A DNA stretch of 48,093 nucleotides, from the NCBI GenBank assembly GCA_022819945.1, contig JAJEGI010000106.1, positions 1 to 48,093 of the forward strand, in the 5' to 3' direction. The stretch is from Candidatus Poribacteria bacterium. Its GTDB lineage: Bacteria > Poribacteria > WGA-4E > WGA-3G. Every line of letters begins with the position of its first letter. The first letter of the stretch is position 1. The notes below the pieces were generated by a model. The model searched no databases. It was given only the letters and a program-made list of their open reading frames with translations, and was not told where the DNA came from. Below, in pieces: positions 42,012 through 48,093 of this stretch. The position numbers and the translations under genes are program-made.

Positions 42012-42578
42012 TTAGGCGTTTTCTGCCTCTTTCTTCTGTTCGGCAACCTGTACCAGTACGGAGGCTACCTGACGTATTGTTGCACTGAGTACATTCACGA
42101 TCCCATTAGCGGGGGACCCTTGATGTAGGGTTCGGACGAGTCCAGCGAGAGGTGCGCTGATAAGCCCAACGGTCTTAGCCACCAGGACATCTCGTGACGG
42201 CATATCTTGTAGGGCTTCAACACCAGCTGCGTCAATCACCTGCGTTCCGAGAATTCCGCCTTTGATCTTAAAATTTTCGTGTTCTTCGCCAAATTCATGC
42301 AAGATTTTTGAAGAGGCGGCTGGGTCCGTGCCCGTGGCGAGGGCAGTATTCCCTTTGAGATAAGGTGTTACCCCTTCAATACCTCTCTCTTGCGCGACGA
42401 CATTCACTAATGTGTTTTTACAGACTTTGTACCCGATATTTGCGGCCCGGAGTTGGTTTCGCAGTTCGTTAATTTCTGCGACGGTCAGTCCTTGGAAGTC
42501 TGTAAGCAGAACAACGTCGGCAGTGTTAAAAATCTCACGAATTTGTTCTGTTTGCTGAACATTCGCCTCATTCGGCAT
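42012..42578 (-). CDS. rplJ: 50S ribosomal protein L10
   Basis: A 188-aa L10 protein, base of the ribosomal stalk. Signatures: VVLLTDFQGLTVAEINELRN near the start, YKVCKNTLVNVVAQERG, and a C-terminal L7/L12-binding helix. The ribosome binding site AAAGGAG precedes the ATG. It is preceded by a leader with a terminator-like attenuator (42624-42651) and followed by rplL after a 193-base gap holding a palindromic element. L10 commonly autoregulates its operon by binding its own leader. Confidence 0.95.
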   Translation of the reverse strand: MPNEANVQQTEQIREIFNTADVVLLTDFQGLTVAEINELRNQLRAANIGYKVCKNTLVNVVAQERGIEGVTPYLKGNTALATGTDPAASSKILHEFGEEHENFKIKGGILGTQVIDAAGVEALQDMPSRDVLVAKTVGLISAPLAGLVRTLHQGSPANGIVNVLSATIRQVASVLVQVAEQKKEAENA

Positions 42579-42623
42579 GTGTCAGCTCCTTTCTATGGGG
42601 TTTATAGGATCTACGATCGCATA

Positions 42624-42651
42624 GAAAAAGCCTCCAGGTGCTTGGAGGCTT
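42624..42651 (-). terminator. Attenuator hairpin in the rplJ leader
   Basis: A perfect 9-bp stem (AAGCCTCCA at 42628-42636, TGGAGGCTT at 42643-42651) with a 6-base loop. On the minus strand it is followed by a T run at 42629-42625. It lies about 45 bases upstream of rplJ, in the 240-base rplA-rplJ gap. This is where L10-binding leader regions attenuate rplJL expression in other bacteria. Whether L10 binds here is inference. Confidence 0.75.
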
Positions 42652-42818
42652 AGATAAAAAGAGAACAACAGCGGGCAACAAGATTGTATGTGCGTTTTGA
42701 GAAGCACGCCCTTTGTTCGATTCAAGCCTCGGTAGGCAATTAAGCCGATGGCACCTACGTTCTACGACTCTATTGAGTTGTAAGGACTATTTGCGTATCG
42801 TATCGTATCTCCTGCGGT

Positions 42819-43517
42819 TTATGCAAATTGTTGTGGGTCTATTCGGATACCGACACCCATGGTTGCTGAGATCGCTACGCTGCGAATGTATCTCCCTTTT
42901 ACGGCAGAGGGTCGAGCTGCGATGAGTGTACTCATTACGGCGTTGAGGTTTCCTTTAATACTTTCTTCCTCGAACGAAGTCTTGCCGATTGGGACGTGAA
43001 CAATTCCAGAGGAACGTTCTACTCGGTATTCGATTTGTCCTGCCTTAATACTTTGTAGTGTTTCGGTAATATCCGTTGTGACGGTGCCTGCCTTAGCGTT
43101 AGGCATCAAACCTCTTGGTCCCAGGACGCGCCCAAGTTTAGGCATAATACTGCGCATTAGGTCTGGTGTCGCAATTGTTGCGTCAAAATCGAGCCATCCG
43201 TCAGCGATTTTATCAACGAGGTCGTCGGTTCCGACGAAATCTGCGCCAGCTTCTTCAGCCTGTCGTGCCAAGTCGCCTTCAGCGAAGACGACAACCCGGA
43301 CGGACTTCCCTGTGCCGTGCGGCAGCGTGACGGTGCCTCGGATATTCTGATCTGCATGTTGAGCGTCTACACCGAGGCGAGATGCGAGATCCACTGTCTC
43401 GTCAAACTTTGCGCCACTGGTTTTTTTTACAAGGGAGACAGCTTCGTCCACTGTGTACAGTTGAAGTCTATCTACTTGTTCGTTCCCTGCGCGGTATCGC
43501 TTTCCTCTCTTCGCCAT
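42819..43517 (-). CDS. rplA: 50S ribosomal protein L1
   Basis: 232 aa from the ATG at 43517 (MAKRGKRYRAG), preferred over an upstream TTG. Family segments: FDETVDLASRLGVDAQHADQ, RGTVTLPHGTGK, PKLGRVLGPRGLMPNAKAGT and the C-terminal SVAISATMGVGI. L1 binds 23S rRNA and its own operon mRNA to autoregulate L11-L1 synthesis. It is separated from rplK by about 177 bases that contain a REP-like palindrome. Confidence 0.95.
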   Translation of the reverse strand: MAKRGKRYRAGNEQVDRLQLYTVDEAVSLVKKTSGAKFDETVDLASRLGVDAQHADQNIRGTVTLPHGTGKSVRVVVFAEGDLARQAEEAGADFVGTDDLVDKIADGWLDFDATIATPDLMRSIMPKLGRVLGPRGLMPNAKAGTVTTDITETLQSIKAGQIEYRVERSSGIVHVPIGKTSFEEESIKGNLNAVMSTLIAARPSAVKGRYIRSVAISATMGVGIRIDPQQFA

Positions 43518-43667
43518 GTTGTTCTGTTCCTTCAAAACTTGATATATCTATACAAAAGTGGACATATCTCGTTTTAGTGTTCCTGTTTCATTGTCCGTTG
43601 CCCGTTGTGTAGGGTTTAACACGGACTCCGCAGGCGTTTTACCTCTCCACCTCCACCGAACCGATGG

Positions 43668-43685
43668 CGAGGCTACTAAGCCTCG
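43668..43685. repeat. Short palindrome in the rplK-rplA gap
   Basis: CGAGGCT (43668-43674), loop ACTA, AGCCTCG (43679-43685). Together with the upstream CCGCAGGCG it resembles the inner arm of the palindromic elements at 36548 and 41843. It could be a degraded copy; as a hairpin between two cotranscribed genes it might also influence mRNA stability. Confidence 0.4.
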
Positions 43686-43694
43686 TTATTTTTG

Positions 43695-44117
43695 TTACCC
43701 AATTGTAAGTCCCATACTGCGGGCGGTCCCTTCTACCATCCGCATTGCGGCATCTAAGTCTGTCGTATTTAAGTCAGGTAATTTCGTCTGCGCAATTTCA
43801 CGGATTTGATCCATAGTAACGGATGCGACTTTGTTTCGATTCGGTTCACCTGAGCCTTTAGCAATTTTCGCTGCGGATTTAAGTAAAACTGCGGCTGGCG
43901 GCGATTTTACGTTAAAGGTAAAGGACCTATCGCTATAACAGGTGACGATGGTTGTCACCACCATACCGGTTTGATGCTGCGTTTGGGCATTAAAGGATTT
44001 GATAAACTCCTGTAAATTGATCATATAGGGTGCGAGACTGGGACCGACAGGTGGTTGCGGTGTTGCCTGCCCGGATACTAATTGGAGTTTAACTTCACCA
44101 GCTACTTTTTTTGCCAT
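43695..44117 (-). CDS. rplK: 50S ribosomal protein L11
   Basis: A 140-aa L11 protein. Recognisable segments are [20 protein letters not shown] at the start, [17 protein letters not shown] [20 protein letters not shown], and the C-terminal ARSMGLTIG. Length is standard. It binds the GTPase-associated region of 23S rRNA. A GGGGAAGAAC ribosome binding site precedes the ATG. It follows nusG by 116 bases in the conserved secE-nusG-rplK-rplA order. Confidence 0.96.
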   Translation of the reverse strand: MAKKVAGEVKLQLVSGQATPQPPVGPSLAPYMINLQEFIKSFNAQTQHQTGMVVTTIVTCYSDRSFTFNVKSPPAAVLLKSAAKIAKGSGEPNRNKVASVTMDQIREIAQTKLPDLNTTDLDAAMRMVEGTARSMGLTIG

Positions 44118-44233
44118 TGTTCTTCCCCATTGTGGGTTATGAGAGTTCTAAAGTGTGTTTGCCTATAAGTGGCGTATAGGATTTGTCCCGACCATAGAGC
44201 CGCGATGCCTTATTTAGAAAACGCCATTTAATT

Positions 44234-44800
44234 TTAGTTGAGTTCTTCGACTTCAAGCAATCCCAAATCAACAGAAGTTGAACGCCCGAAAAGCGAAATG
44301 CTGAGGCGCAGGCGTTGATGTTCCATGTCGATTTCTTCAATTTCGCCGGGAAATCCATTAAACGGTCCGTTTATGACTTTGACCTTATCGCCCACTTCAT
44401 ATTCCATTGCTGGTACGGGTGCGACTTCCTCTTCTTCGGTTGACATCTGGAGCATCGCTTCAACATCATCAGGACTCAAGGGTGAGGGGTGTGATGTGGG
44501 CCCCAAGAAGTTCATGACTCCTGGCGTTTCTTGTATGAGTGCCCAACTTCTTTGTCCAATTGGACTCTCAACCTGTGGACCGAGTTCACGAACTGTATTG
44601 ACGAGCACGTATCCTGGATAGGATGGTCGGACGCTAACTTTCCGCTGGCTGTCTTTGACTTCCACGACTTCGGTCTCGGGGACATTAACCTGCAAGATCT
44701 CATCCTGTAACTCTTCCCGGGCAATCATGTTGTCGAGGTTGAGTTTAACTTTTTTTTCATGTCCAGTGTATATCTGAACAACGTACCAATAACCATCCAT
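44234..44800 (-). CDS. nusG: Transcription termination/antitermination factor NusG
   Basis: 188 aa from the ATG at 44800; a GTG twelve bases earlier is also possible. The NGN domain begins WYVVQIYTGHEKKVK. The region YPGYVLVNTV and the C-terminal KOW motif (YEVGDKVKVINGPFNGFPGE) are visible. The linker between them (EMLQMSTEEEEVAPVPAMEY-like Glu-rich stretch) is longer and more acidic than average. NusG binds RNA polymerase and couples it to Rho or ribosomes. It starts about 48 bases after secE. Confidence 0.95.
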   Translation of the reverse strand: MDGYWYVVQIYTGHEKKVKLNLDNMIAREELQDEILQVNVPETEVVEVKDSQRKVSVRPSYPGYVLVNTVRELGPQVESPIGQRSWALIQETPGVMNFLGPTSHPSPLSPDDVEAMLQMSTEEEEVAPVPAMEYEVGDKVKVINGPFNGFPGEIEEIDMEHQRLRLSISLFGRSTSVDLGLLEVEELN

Positions 44801-44848
44801 ATTTGGATCCACCGATTGGGTTACTTATGCGCCTCAAGCACAAAAACG

Positions 44849-45268
44849 TTAAGTTCGAATAAAAAGGGTTCTGAGAAAAGCCATACCGAAGCCCTCAAGC
44901 GAACTATTGAAAACGTACAGGCTGACAAGCGCAGCAATTAGAGGGATACAGGCTACTGCTGCTGCGATGACTTTTCGGTTTCCGTCAATAGCAGCCTCCG
45001 GATCTCTCTCGTTTCGTGAGTGGTCTTCCCAACTTTTCACAAGAAAAAAGACAGCGATTGGAAGGGCTGCGAGAAAAATCCAAGATAACGGACTCTCCCA
45101 ACTTGGAGAGGCGGAATTGCCATCGATTACCCCGATGTAAAGCCCTAACAGCGCAGAGGCGACAATGACGGTAATGGTACTTCCCTGAACCTCTTTCATG
45201 TCCGGTTTCGTCACCTTCTGCCATTCAAGATGGATTCCTTGAAGATACTTTTTCAAACGAGTTATCAT
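44849..45268 (-). CDS. secE: Preprotein translocase subunit SecE, with two extra C-terminal membrane segments
   Basis: 139 aa from the ATG at 45268; the upstream continuation runs into tRNA-Trp and is excluded. The conserved SecE core is at the N-terminus: an amphipathic helix KKYLQGIHLEWQKVTKPD and the first membrane span TVIVASALLGLYIGVI. Two further hydrophobic segments follow (LSWIFLAALPIAVFFLV and KVIAAAVACIPLIAALVSLYVF). Most bacterial SecE proteins have one span, and E. coli has two extra spans before the core. Here the extra spans lie after it, which is unusual. SecE clamps SecY in the Sec channel. The position between tRNA-Trp and nusG is the standard one. Confidence 0.88.
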   Translation of the reverse strand: MITRLKKYLQGIHLEWQKVTKPDMKEVQGSTITVIVASALLGLYIGVIDGNSASPSWESPLSWIFLAALPIAVFFLVKSWEDHSRNERDPEAAIDGNRKVIAAAVACIPLIAALVSLYVFNSSLEGFGMAFLRTLFIRT

Positions 45269-45292
45269 AAGACTTAATATAATATATAAAGA

Positions 45293-45366
45293 CAGGCCAG
45301 GAGGGATTCGAACCCCCAACATTCGGTTTTGGAGACCGACGCTCTAGCCGTTGGAGCTACTGGCCT
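45293..45366 (-). tRNA. tRNA-Trp (anticodon CCA)
   Basis: 74 bases. Acceptor arms AGGCCAG and CTGGCCT pair fully; the anticodon loop CTCCAAA gives CCA; the T-arm GGGGG-TTCGAAT-CCC is standard. The 3' CCA is not encoded. It lies between rpmG and secE, the usual position in the tuf-trp-secE-nusG region. Confidence 0.95.
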
Positions 45367-45449
45367 GCAAGATTTTGTAGTGTGTCACAAACCTGTTTAA
45401 TCTATTTTTAAAGTTAACGCAGTGTTATCCGTTGCACCAGTTAAAAAAG

Positions 45450-45602
45450 TTATCGTGTTTCTTTATGGGATGTATGCTTTCGGCAAAACCGACAGTATTT
45501 CTTTCGTTCGTAGCGATTTTGTTGCGTTCGACGGTTCCGAGTTGTTACATAATTTCGCTGGTTACATACATCACATGCTAATGTTACAATGTCTCTTGGC
45601 AT
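45450..45602 (-). CDS. rpmG: 50S ribosomal protein L33
   Basis: A 50-aa protein, read as MPRDIVTLACDVCNQRNYVT and then an Arg/Gln-rich stretch to KYCRFCRKHTSHKETR. Both Cys pairs of the zinc ribbon (CDVC and CRFC) are present, as in the zinc-binding L33 form. Start at 45602, stop TAA at 45452-45450. It sits between tRNA-Thr(GGT) and tRNA-Trp, a conserved position just upstream of secE. Confidence 0.93.
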   Translation of the reverse strand: MPRDIVTLACDVCNQRNYVTTRNRRTQQNRYERKKYCRFCRKHTSHKETR

Positions 45603-45627
45603 GATAGACCTCTACTTTTGGTAATGG

Positions 45628-45700
<73 letters not shown>

Positions 45701-45720
45701 AAAAATAAAACATTTCAACA

Positions 45721-45793
45721 AGCGGGAGACGGGAATCGAACCCGCGACACATGGCTTGGAAGGCCAATGCTCTACCAGCTGAGCTACTCCCGC
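45721..45793 (-). tRNA. tRNA-Gly (anticodon TCC)
   Basis: 73 bases. Acceptor GCGGGAG/CTCCCGC; anticodon loop CTTCCAA, anticodon TCC; T-arm GCGGG-TTCGATT-CCCGT. CCA not encoded. Confidence 0.95.
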
Positions 45794-45912
45794 GTCAAAT
45801 TCAAATGATAGCGCGATATATTGCTAAGGCGCGGTGATCTGGGATTTAATGGGAAACTTGCAAGCCTGCTCTATATTGATCCCGCTACGATATTGCTCGG
45901 TATAAGCGTAGA

Positions 45913-45994
45913 TGGGGGCAGATGGATTCGAACCACCGTAGGCATAGCCAACAGATTTACAGTCTGCCCTATTTGACCGCTCTAGCATACCCCC
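45913..45994 (-). tRNA. tRNA-Tyr (anticodon GTA)
   Basis: 82 bases with the long variable arm of class II tRNAs. Acceptor GGGGGTA/TGCCCCC; anticodon loop CTGTAAA, anticodon GTA. CCA not encoded. The 119 bases between this gene and tRNA-Gly show nothing recognisable. Confidence 0.93.
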
Positions 45995-46002
45995 ATTATA
46001 AA

Positions 46003-46074
46003 AGCTGACGAGAGGAATCGAACCTCCAACCTAGTGATTACAAATCACTTGCTCTACCATTGAGCCACGTCAGC
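46003..46074 (-). tRNA. tRNA-Thr (anticodon TGT)
   Basis: 72 bases. Acceptor GCTGACG/CGTCAGC; anticodon loop TTTGTAA, anticodon TGT; T-arm GGAGG-TTCGATT-CCTCT. CCA not encoded. First gene of the operon, 12 bases from the promoter -10 box. Confidence 0.95.
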
Positions 46075-46086
46075 AATACCTTATTA

Positions 46087-46115
46087 ATTATATCCACTTT
46101 ATTGGAGATTGTCAA
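46087..46115 (-). promoter_or_regulatory. Consensus sigma70 promoter of the tRNA-ribosomal operon
   Basis: On the minus strand TTGACA (46115-46110), a 17-base spacer and TATAAT (46092-46087). Both boxes match the full consensus. The expected start site, about 7 bases downstream of the -10 box, lies just before tRNA-Thr(TGT). It is the only obvious strong promoter for the tRNA-rpmG-secE-nusG-rplKAJL run. Confidence 0.9.
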
Positions 46116-46197
46116 GTGATTCCGATTTTTTTCCGTTAGATCTTCCGATAGAAATAATTAGGGATCTCTCTGTACGGTAGTGAATTCGGTAAGTGTT

Positions 46198-46545
46198 CTA
46201 TAACCCTTCTTCACGTTCCGCTACTTCTGTATCTTGTTCCTGTTCGAGAAGTTCTTCGTCGAATATATCGGTTCCCACTTCTTCTGGTTCCTCAATATCT
46301 GTAAAAATAGGAGGTGTTTTGGCGTCTGACACTTTTGCTTCTCTCTCTTGAAAGTGGAGTTTTCCCTCAACCAATTCTTGTGTCGCAATAGCAACGGGTT
46401 TCTTTTTTTTATCGCCGGTGCTTGAAGGGGCGAGGGGTAGACCGTTTGCATTTATATCTCTGGCGCGTTTTGCTGTAACATTGACTGCAAGATATTTATT
46501 TTCTACCGTTTTTACCAAGTCTTCGTTGTAAACCACTTCATTCAT
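46198..46545 (-). CDS. rpoZ: RNA polymerase omega subunit with acidic C-terminal tail
   Basis: A 115-aa protein. The omega core is recognisable: NEDLVKTVENKYLAVNVTAKRARDIN, followed by KKPVAIATQELVEGKLHF. The remaining 40 residues are strongly acidic (EEPEEVGTDIFDEELLEQEQ), longer than the usual omega tail. Omega stabilises and helps fold the beta-prime subunit. A GGAGGG ribosome binding site precedes the ATG and a good promoter lies upstream (46593-46622). Confidence 0.85.
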   Translation of the reverse strand: MNEVVYNEDLVKTVENKYLAVNVTAKRARDINANGLPLAPSSTGDKKKKPVAIATQELVEGKLHFQEREAKVSDAKTPPIFTDIEEPEEVGTDIFDEELLEQEQDTEVAEREEGL

Positions 46546-46592
46546 TTTTTTCCCTCCACATTATAGATACAGATTTAGACGAGCGTACTATA

Positions 46593-46622
46593 ATTATACC
46601 TAATATTTCTTTCAAAAGTCAA
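46593..46622 (-). promoter_or_regulatory. Promoter of rpoZ
   Basis: On the minus strand TTGACT (46622-46617), an 18-base spacer and TATAAT (46598-46593), about 50 bases upstream of the rpoZ start. It lies back to back with the mqnC promoter, 19 bases apart. Confidence 0.75.
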
Positions 46623-46640
46623 ATTAAAATGACAGAAAAG

Positions 46641-46669
46641 TTGACAAATTGACTGAAAAATGTTAAAAT
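46641..46669 (+). promoter_or_regulatory. Promoter of mqnC
   Basis: TTGACA (46641-46646), a 17-base spacer and TAAAAT (46664-46669), about 40 bases before the mqnC ATG at 46708. Confidence 0.7.
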
Positions 46670-46707
46670 TGAGATATTAGTTTTACGGAGCGTAAGGAAC
46701 TTTACAA

Positions 46708-47775
46708 ATGGATACAACTATCCAGCCCATTCTCGAAAAATCGCTTGCGGGGGAACGGTTAGACTTTGACGACTGTCTCACGCTTTTCAAAAGCCACGAT
46801 CTGCTTGCTCTGGGGCACGCAGCGGATGTTATCCGACAACGAAAGCATCCAGCAGGCTATGTCACGTACATTGTTGACCGGAACATTAACTATACCAATT
46901 GGTGTTATGTCGATTGTGATTTCTGTGCTTTTTACCGGCATCGCAAGGATCCAGATGCCTATGTCATGGCGCGCGATGAATTAGGGAAAAAAATACAAGA
47001 AACCCTTGATCTTGGTGGTGAGTTGATTCTGATGCAGGGTGGGTTGCACCCGAAACTTAAGCTTGACTGGTACGAAGACCTACTCGGCTGGATTAAAGCG
47101 AACTATCCTATTCATATCCACGGATTTTCGCCACCGGAGTTGGACTGGTTTGCGAAGATCAACCGTATGTCGTTGCGAGAAATGCTCACCCGCTTGCGGG
47201 ATGCTGGGCTTGATTCGATTCCGGGAGGTGGTGCGGAAATTCTCACAGACCATGCCCGCAATGAGATTAGTCCCAAGAAATGTAGTGCTGATGAATGGCT
47301 GGAAGTGATGCGCCAAGGACATCTCGTTGGTCTCAAATCAAGTGCGACGATGATGTATGGGCATGTAGAAAGTTACGCTGAACGCGTTGAGCACCTCGTC
47401 CGTTTACGCGATTTGCAAGATGAGACGGGCGGATTTACGGCTTTTATCTGCTGGTCTCTACAACCTGCGAACACCCGTATGGCACATATACCGCCTGCGG
47501 GGAGTTTTGAGTACCTCAAAACGCTTGCGATCTCCCGATTATTCTTAGACAATTTTGATAACTTCCAATCCTCATGGGTCACCCAAGGTCCAAAGATTGG
47601 GCAGCTCTCGTTGAAGTTTGGGGCAAATGATATGGGTGGCACGATGATAGAAGAGAATGTCGTCAGCAAAGCTGGGACGGTCTATTGCATGCCGATTGAA
47701 GAAATCGAACGGACTATAGAGGAACTCGGATATATCCCCAAACGTCGTAACTTCTTTTATGATCTCCTGAATTAA
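46708..47775 (+). CDS. mqnC: Cyclic dehypoxanthinyl futalosine synthase (radical SAM)
   Basis: A 355-aa radical SAM enzyme of the futalosine route to menaquinone. The iron-sulfur Cys motif is C-x3-C-x2-C in NWCYVDCDFCAFYRH. Further family features are ELILMQGGLHPKLKLDWYE, IHGFSPPEL, LDSIPGGGAEIL and FICWSLQPANTRM. It cyclises dehypoxanthinyl futalosine; MqnE and other mqn genes must lie elsewhere. Length is standard. An AAGGAA ribosome binding site is present. Menaquinone would serve the respiratory chain to which the pentaheme cytochrome in this window may belong. Confidence 0.93.
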   Translation: MDTTIQPILEKSLAGERLDFDDCLTLFKSHDLLALGHAADVIRQRKHPAGYVTYIVDRNINYTNWCYVDCDFCAFYRHRKDPDAYVMARDELGKKIQETLDLGGELILMQGGLHPKLKLDWYEDLLGWIKANYPIHIHGFSPPELDWFAKINRMSLREMLTRLRDAGLDSIPGGGAEILTDHARNEISPKKCSADEWLEVMRQGHLVGLKSSATMMYGHVESYAERVEHLVRLRDLQDETGGFTAFICWSLQPANTRMAHIPPAGSFEYLKTLAISRLFLDNFDNFQSSWVTQGPKIGQLSLKFGANDMGGTMIEENVVSKAGTVYCMPIEEIERTIEELGYIPKRRNFFYDLLN

Positions 47776-47883
47776 TAATTACCACGAATACCAAGCGTGC
47801 AGGGGAGGGTTTCTACCTCAAGGTGCGGTTGATTTTCTACCGGTATCCCTCTTTAGTTCGTCCAAGTAAGAAGCATAAATCTT

Positions 47884-48093
47884 TTGCAGTTTTTTACATC
47901 ATATCAGAAATTAGCGAATACCCCTTTCTCACACCGGAATTTAGGCTTTGTTCGGGTTGGCATTCTTATTTTGATAGTGTGCCTATTTTTCGGCGTGCCA
48001 TATCGGATAGCAACTGCCGAGGTTGTCCATGTCCCGGATCCTGGGCTTCGTGCTGCACTTGAATCAGCGTTGGGCAAAGATGCCGGTGCTGAC
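47884..48093 (+). CDS. N-terminus of a secreted leucine-rich-repeat-type protein, cut by the window end
   Basis: The frame open from 47857 to the end encodes a signal-peptide-like stretch (FVRVGILILIVCLFFGVPYR, then ATAE) followed by VVHVPDPGLRAALESALGKD. That is the standard opening of secreted leucine-rich-repeat or dockerin-linked proteins (PDPxLRxALExALGKxAGAD). No ATG is available upstream of the signal; TTG at 47884 is the best candidate start. Only about 70 residues lie inside the window. Function unknown; a cell-surface adhesin-type role is likely. The 108-base gap after mqnC shows nothing else. Confidence 0.6.
   Translation, partial: MQFFTSYQKLANTPFSHRNLGFVRVGILILIVCLFFGVPYRIATAEVVHVPDPGLRAALESALGKDAGAD

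Noticed and set aside
45269..45322. N-terminal extension of secE
   Set aside because: It would overlap tRNA-Trp; the ATG at 45268 fits the family start.
47823..48062. Plus-strand open frame near the window end in another frame
   Set aside because: The frame used by the secreted leucine-rich-repeat type protein contains the signal peptide and family motif; the other frame has none.

Overview
The window reads as a chromosomal segment of a diderm (Gram-negative) bacterium. The evidence is lipoproteins, a PorV/PorQ-type outer-membrane beta-barrel, Sec-exported surface proteins and a large protein ending in a C-terminal sorting-type domain. The mix of phytanoyl-CoA dioxygenase (PhyH) enzymes, a sulfatase, LamG and leucine-rich-repeat secreted proteins, a TPR-transglutaminase lipoprotein and futalosine-pathway menaquinone synthesis resembles Candidatus Poribacteria and related sponge-associated or marine lineages. 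That placement is inference from gene content; no 16S rRNA gene is present.

Layout. Positions 1-8.1 kb (+ strand) carry an exported caspase-like cluster: a caspase-fold (C14-like) protein with an intact His/Cys dyad, a tandem paralogue whose catalytic Cys is replaced by Asp and which has gained a coiled coil, a small lipoprotein, a DUF4384-type protein and a coiled-coil repeat protein. Positions 8.1-18.6 kb hold metabolic genes: a sulfatase, two CDP-alcohol phosphatidyltransferases, a TPR/DUF3857/transglutaminase lipoprotein, a MazG-like pyrophosphohydrolase, a PhyH dioxygenase, an Ig-like lipoprotein, a MetE C-terminal-like protein and a TSUP transporter. An AccA-like protein lies at 18.5-19.2 kb.

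Positions 19.3-29.6 kb (- strand) are a surface module: a giant multi-Ig protein (about 2,780 codons, split by one in-frame TAA), a PorV/PorQ family protein and a LysM coiled-coil protein closed by a terminator. Positions 30-31.6 kb hold a second PhyH gene and a decayed Rpn-type nuclease pseudogene. Positions 31.6-40 kb (- strand) hold a tightly packed run: a Zn alcohol dehydrogenase, a small membrane protein, a LamG protein, hemE, an MBL-TPR hydrolase, hemH, hemY/hemG and a pentaheme cytochrome. This couples late haem synthesis to a haem-rich electron carrier.

Positions 41.2-46.1 kb (- strand) are the translation operon tRNA-Thr/Tyr/Gly/Thr, rpmG, tRNA-Trp, secE, nusG, rplK, rplA, rplJ, rplL. 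It is driven by a consensus sigma70 promoter and ends in a strong hairpin, with no tuf and no rpoBC. After it come rpoZ (-) and mqnC (+), divergently transcribed from facing promoters, and the start of a secreted leucine-rich-repeat-type gene cut by the window end. Palindromic, MITE-like elements sharing the terminal motif GGACTTACGC are scattered in intergenic gaps. No CRISPR array, rRNA, prophage or intact transposase was seen.
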